A stretch of DNA of 37,274 nucleotides from Actinokineospora bangkokensis (lineage in GTDB: Bacteria > Actinomycetota > Actinomycetes > Mycobacteriales > Pseudonocardiaceae), in assembly GCF_001940455.1 (NCBI RefSeq), contig NZ_MKQR01000022.1, forward strand, positions 1 to 37,274. The letters run 5' to 3'. The translations under genes were made by a program, and so were the position numbers. Positions 34,690 to 37,274 of the stretch are shown piece by piece; the first letter of the stretch is position 1; each line of letters opens with the position of its first letter. A model generated the notes under the pieces. It was not told where the DNA came from. It ran no database searches and worked only from the letters and a program-made list of their open reading frames with translations.

Positions 34690-34695
34690 ATTATC
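34690..34695 (-). promoter_or_regulatory. -10-like GATAAT, leaderless zinc-protein start
   Basis: On the minus strand GATAAT is 7 nt before the GTG at 34682. Confidence 0.5.
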
Positions 34696-34721
34696 GACAA
34701 CCCCGGGGCATCATGTGCACC

Positions 34722-34931
34722 GTGCCCACCTACGACTTCCGCTGCCGCGCCTGCGGCACCACCTTCGAGCTGAACCGCCCCATGTCGGAGTCCTCCGCCC
34801 CCGCCCCCTGCCCCGAGGGCCACGCGGACACCGTCAAGCTCCTCACCATGGCGGGCCTCTCCGGCAGCGCCGCCACCCCCGCGGGCGGCGGCGGGGGCGG
34901 CGGTTGCTGCGGCGGCGGCTGCTGCGGCTGA
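34722..34931 (+). CDS. FmdB-family zinc-ribbon protein
   Basis: The 69-aa protein starts PTYDFRCRACGTTFE, the FmdB/putative regulatory zinc-ribbon pattern (PF09723). CRAC is the first knuckle, and CPEGH takes the place of the usual second CxxC. The C-terminus is a Gly/Cys tail with seven consecutive glycines and two CC pairs (GGGGGGGCCGGGCCG). The GTG at 34722 gives the family N-terminus; ATG 34713 would add MCT. It is divergent from the small zinc protein gene. The function of the family in actinobacteria is unclear. Confidence 0.82.
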   Translation: MPTYDFRCRACGTTFELNRPMSESSAPAPCPEGHADTVKLLTMAGLSGSAATPAGGGGGGGCCGGGCCG

Positions 34932-34986
34932 CCCCCGCCCAGCCCCTCACCCCGCCCTACCACAAATCCCCCTGACCAGCGGAAAA

Positions 34987-35072
34987 CCATCCACAGGCCC
35001 AGGGGGACCCCCGATTTCCATCCTGCCACCCGAGGGCGACAGGAACGCTCACAAGATCGCGAGTTGTCCACA
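34987..35072 (-). repeat. Diverged TTGTCCACA element, copy C
   Basis: Read on the minus strand, GTCGCCCTCG, GGTGGCAG and GGAAATCGGGGGTCCCC align gap-free with the same block of copies A and B (23 of 34 positions after GTCG). A DnaA-box-like TTGTCCACA is at 35064-35072. A TCCACA also lies at 34989-34994. The region 34932-35236 otherwise has CCCGCAGG direct repeats and a terminator, and no gene. Confidence 0.55.
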
Positions 35073-35167
35073 ACCCGCAGGTCACCAGCGCCAACCCGCA
35101 GGCCATCGACCGCGCCGCCGACCGCAGGTCGCGAGTCGCAGACGGCCCCGGTCACCCTCAGACGACC

Positions 35168-35202
35168 GCGCCCCAGCCCGGCGGTTCGCCGGGCTGGGGC
35201 GC
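35168..35202 (-). terminator. Terminator after the double dehydrogenase gene
   Basis: A perfect 16-bp stem (GCGCCCCAGCCCGGCG, 35168-35183 with 35187-35202) with a 3-nt loop lies 34 nt past the stop codon. Confidence 0.9.
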
Positions 35203-35236
35203 GGGGGTCACAGCGCTGGAGTCACAGCCGCAGGGG

Positions 35237-37018
35237 TCACTTCGAGTAGTCGCGGAAGCCCTTGCCGGTCTTGCGGCCGAGGCGGCCCGCGGTGACCAGG
35301 TGCTCCAGCAGCGGGGCGGGGGCGAAACCGGCCTCGCGGAACTCGTTGTAGAGGGTGCGCTCGATCGCCAGCGAGACGTCGAGGCCGACGACGTCGAGCA
35401 GCTCGAACGGGCCCATCGGCAGCGAGCACCCGACCTTCATGGCGGTGTCGATGTCCTCGCTGGTGGCGTAGTGGGCCTCCAGCATCTTCACCGCGTCGTT
35501 GAGGTACGGGAAGAGCAGGGCGTTGACGATGAAGCCCGCCCGGTCGCCGCAGTGCACCGGCTGCTTGCCCACCTTCAGGCACAGGGCGCGGGCGGTGGCG
35601 ACGACGTCGGCGCCGGTGGAGATGGTCTCGACGATCTCGACCAGCTTCATGACCGGGGCCGGGTTGAAGAAGTGCAGGCCCACCACGTCGGCGGGGCGGG
35701 AGGTGGCGGCCGCGCACTCGATGACCGGCAGCGAGGAGGTGGTGGTGGCCAGGATCGCGCCGGGCTTGACCACCTCGTCGAGGGCGCCGAAGACCGCCTG
35801 CTTGATCGCCAGCTCCTCGGCGACGGCCTCGATGACCAGGTCGCAGTCGGCCAGCTCCTCGAACTCCACCGCCGGGGAGATGCGGGCCAGGACCTCGTCG
35901 CGGGCGTCCTCGGCCAGCTTGCCCTTGGCGACCTGGCGGTCGAGGGACTTGCGCACCCGGCCCACCGACGCCTCGGCCTTGTCGGCGCTGCGGGCGCGCA
36001 GGATGACCTCGTAGCCCTTGCGCGCGAACACCTCGACGATGCCGGTGGCCATGGTGCCGGTGCCGACCACGCCGACCTTGCGCACCTCGCGCACCTGGGC
36101 GTCGGCGTCGGCGGCCGCGGCGGGGGTGAGCGCGTCGGCCACCACGGTCGGGGACTCGGGGGCGTCGTAGGTGTAGAAGCCGCGCCCGCTCTTGCGGCCC
36201 AGCAGGCCCGCGGTGATCATCTGCTTGAGGATCGGCGCCGGGGCGTGCAGCCGGTTGCGCGACTGCGCGTACATCGTCTCGAGGATCTCGTAGGCGGTGT
36301 CCAGGCCGATGAGGTCGAGCAGCGCCAGCGGGCCCATCGGGTAGCCGCAGCCGTAGCGCATGGCGGCGTCGAGGTCCTCGCGGGTGGCGTAGCGCGACTC
36401 GTACATCTCCGCGGCGTGGTTGAGGTAGCCGAACAGCAGGGCGTTGGCGATGAACCCGGCCCGGTCGCCGATCACCACCGGCTCCTTGCCGAGCTTGCGG
36501 GCGAACTCGACGACGTCCTCGACGACCTCGGGCTCGGTGACCACGGTGCGCACGACCTCGACCAGCTTGAGCACCGGCGCGGGGTTGAAGAAGTGCAGGC
36601 CGACGACCTTGCCCGGCCTGCCGGTGCCCACGCCGATCTCGGTGATCGACAGCGACGAGGTGTTGGAGGCCAGCACGGCGTCGGGCTTGAGGATGCCGTC
36701 GAGCTCGGCGAACACCCGGCCCTTGAGCTCCAGCGACTCCGGGATGGCCTCGACCACCAGGTCGGCCTCGACCAGGTCGCCCAGCGCGGTGCTGTAGCTG
36801 ATCCGCCCGAGCAGCGCGGTGCGCTCCTCCTCGGTCAGCTTGCCCTTGGCCACGGCCCGCGCGGTCGAGTGCTCGACGCTGCCGCGCCCGCGCTCCACGC
36901 CCGCCCCGTCGACCTCCACCGCGACCACCTGGACCCCGGTCCTGGCGAGCACCTCAGCGATCCCGGCCCCCATGGTCCCGAGACCGACAACCCCGACGGT
37001 GGAGAACTCACGTGCCAC
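35237..37018 (-). CDS. Tandem-fused 3-hydroxybutyryl-CoA dehydrogenase
   Basis: The 593-aa protein contains two complete 3-hydroxyacyl-CoA dehydrogenase modules. Module 1 (about 1-285) has GLGTMG (12-17) and GLHFFNP with H142 and E154. Module 2 (about 314-593) has GTGTMATG (319-326) and again GLHFFNPAPVMKLVE. A Pro/Ala linker (about 287-312) joins them. Both carry the catalytic His-Glu pair, so both should work on 3-hydroxybutyryl-CoA or acetoacetyl-CoA. Such double forms are known in actinobacteria. The GTG at 37016-37018 has GGAGG 6 nt upstream; the opening further upstream is unconserved. It fits the thiolase and CcrA genes as part of a C4-acyl-CoA route. The 256 bp beyond it are G-rich and show no gene. 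Confidence 0.93.
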   Translation of the reverse strand: MAREFSTVGVVGLGTMGAGIAEVLARTGVQVVAVEVDGAGVERGRGSVEHSTARAVAKGKLTEEERTALLGRISYSTALGDLVEADLVVEAIPESLELKGRVFAELDGILKPDAVLASNTSSLSITEIGVGTGRPGKVVGLHFFNPAPVLKLVEVVRTVVTEPEVVEDVVEFARKLGKEPVVIGDRAGFIANALLFGYLNHAAEMYESRYATREDLDAAMRYGCGYPMGPLALLDLIGLDTAYEILETMYAQSRNRLHAPAPILKQMITAGLLGRKSGRGFYTYDAPESPTVVADALTPAAAADADAQVREVRKVGVVGTGTMATGIVEVFARKGYEVILRARSADKAEASVGRVRKSLDRQVAKGKLAEDARDEVLARISPAVEFEELADCDLVIEAVAEELAIKQAVFGALDEVVKPGAILATTTSSLPVIECAAATSRPADVVGLHFFNPAPVMKLVEIVETISTGADVVATARALCLKVGKQPVHCGDRAGFIVNALLFPYLNDAVKMLEAHYATSEDIDTAMKVGCSLPMGPFELLDVVGLDVSLAIERTLYNEFREAGFAPAPLLEHLVTAGRLGRKTGKGFRDYSK

Positions 37019-37274
37019 GACGACCTCCGCGGATCCGACTGCAACGGCGGTACTGCTGAACGGCAGCCTGTCGGCTACTTCCCAGTAACATCGCAGCCCG
37101 CGGTGCCCCCGCACCAGCGGGAACGGCGTGAACTCCACCACTGGAACGGTCGAGGAAGGCTGGGGGCGGTACGGGGTACCGGGTGGGCGGGACTGGGCTC
37201 CTGGGGGGTGGGGGTGTGGGAGCGCGCGTTGTGGAGGGTTGTTTCTTGGGGGGCGCGTTGTGGGGGCCGCTTGC

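Noticed and set aside
37141..37274. G-rich end of window as a gene or G-quadruplex element
   Set aside because: It is low complexity with repeated GCGCGTTGTGG words but has no coding pattern, and the window ends before anything can be judged.

Overview
This is a very GC-rich, gene-dense segment from an actinobacterium. Several markers suggest the Pseudonocardiaceae (Actinokineospora/Saccharothrix/Lentzea type): a complete GlgE alpha-glucan pathway, a mycothiol-dependent-isomerase-type protein, an actinobacterial crotonyl-CoA carboxylase/reductase and many leaderless genes. The family-level guess is inference; the order is secure.

Region 1 (1-10.8 kb) is central alpha-glucan metabolism. An alpha-glucan phosphorylase (glgP, minus) is divergent from glgE-treS-mak(pep2)-glgB (plus). 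Together they turn trehalose into maltose, maltose 1-phosphate and branched alpha-1,4-glucan, with phosphorolytic recovery by GlgP. Region 2 (10.8-15.7 kb) holds a translationally coupled pair (a RecG/AlbA-family GHKL ATPase fragment lacking its DNA-binding domain, plus a ParA-type ATPase), then two tandem paralogous lipoprotein zinc metallopeptidases. Region 3 (15.7-20 kb) has a CnoX/YbbN-like thioredoxin-TPR protein without its CxxC, a SalK-like protein, a thiamine-binding MTH1187-type protein, a MarR regulator and a DUF3817 membrane protein.

Region 4 (20-26.4 kb) is acyl-CoA metabolism: meaB, acetyl-CoA C-acetyltransferase, methylmalonyl-CoA epimerase and ccrA, interrupted by a POT peptide transporter and a VOC protein. 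A fused double 3-hydroxybutyryl-CoA dehydrogenase at 35.2-37.0 kb fits the same C4/C5 acyl-CoA route. Region 5 (26.4-35 kb) is a string of small units: a Scy/FilP-like coiled-coil protein, a divergent pair with overlapping -10 boxes (one encodes only 58 aa), an XRE-cupin regulator divergent from a TrxR-like dithiol oxidase, a crotonase homologue, an alpha/beta hydrolase, a PH-like membrane protein, GNAT, an MDMPI/DinB protein, and a zinc-binding 'ATP/GTP-binding protein' divergent from an FmdB zinc ribbon.

The intergenic DNA is the most unusual part. It carries (i) a roughly 80-nt element that folds as a gapless four-way junction with three GAA-triloop mini-hairpins; (ii) a dispersed long-hairpin family whose outer arms differ between copies but stay self-complementary; (iii) a dispersed approximately 102-bp element with a TTGTCCACA (DnaA-box-like) motif, plus a diverged third copy; and (iv) short tandem repeats. 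A recurrent TANNNT hexamer lies 6-7 nt before start codons, pointing to widespread leaderless transcription. No tRNA, rRNA, CRISPR array, transposase or phage gene was seen.
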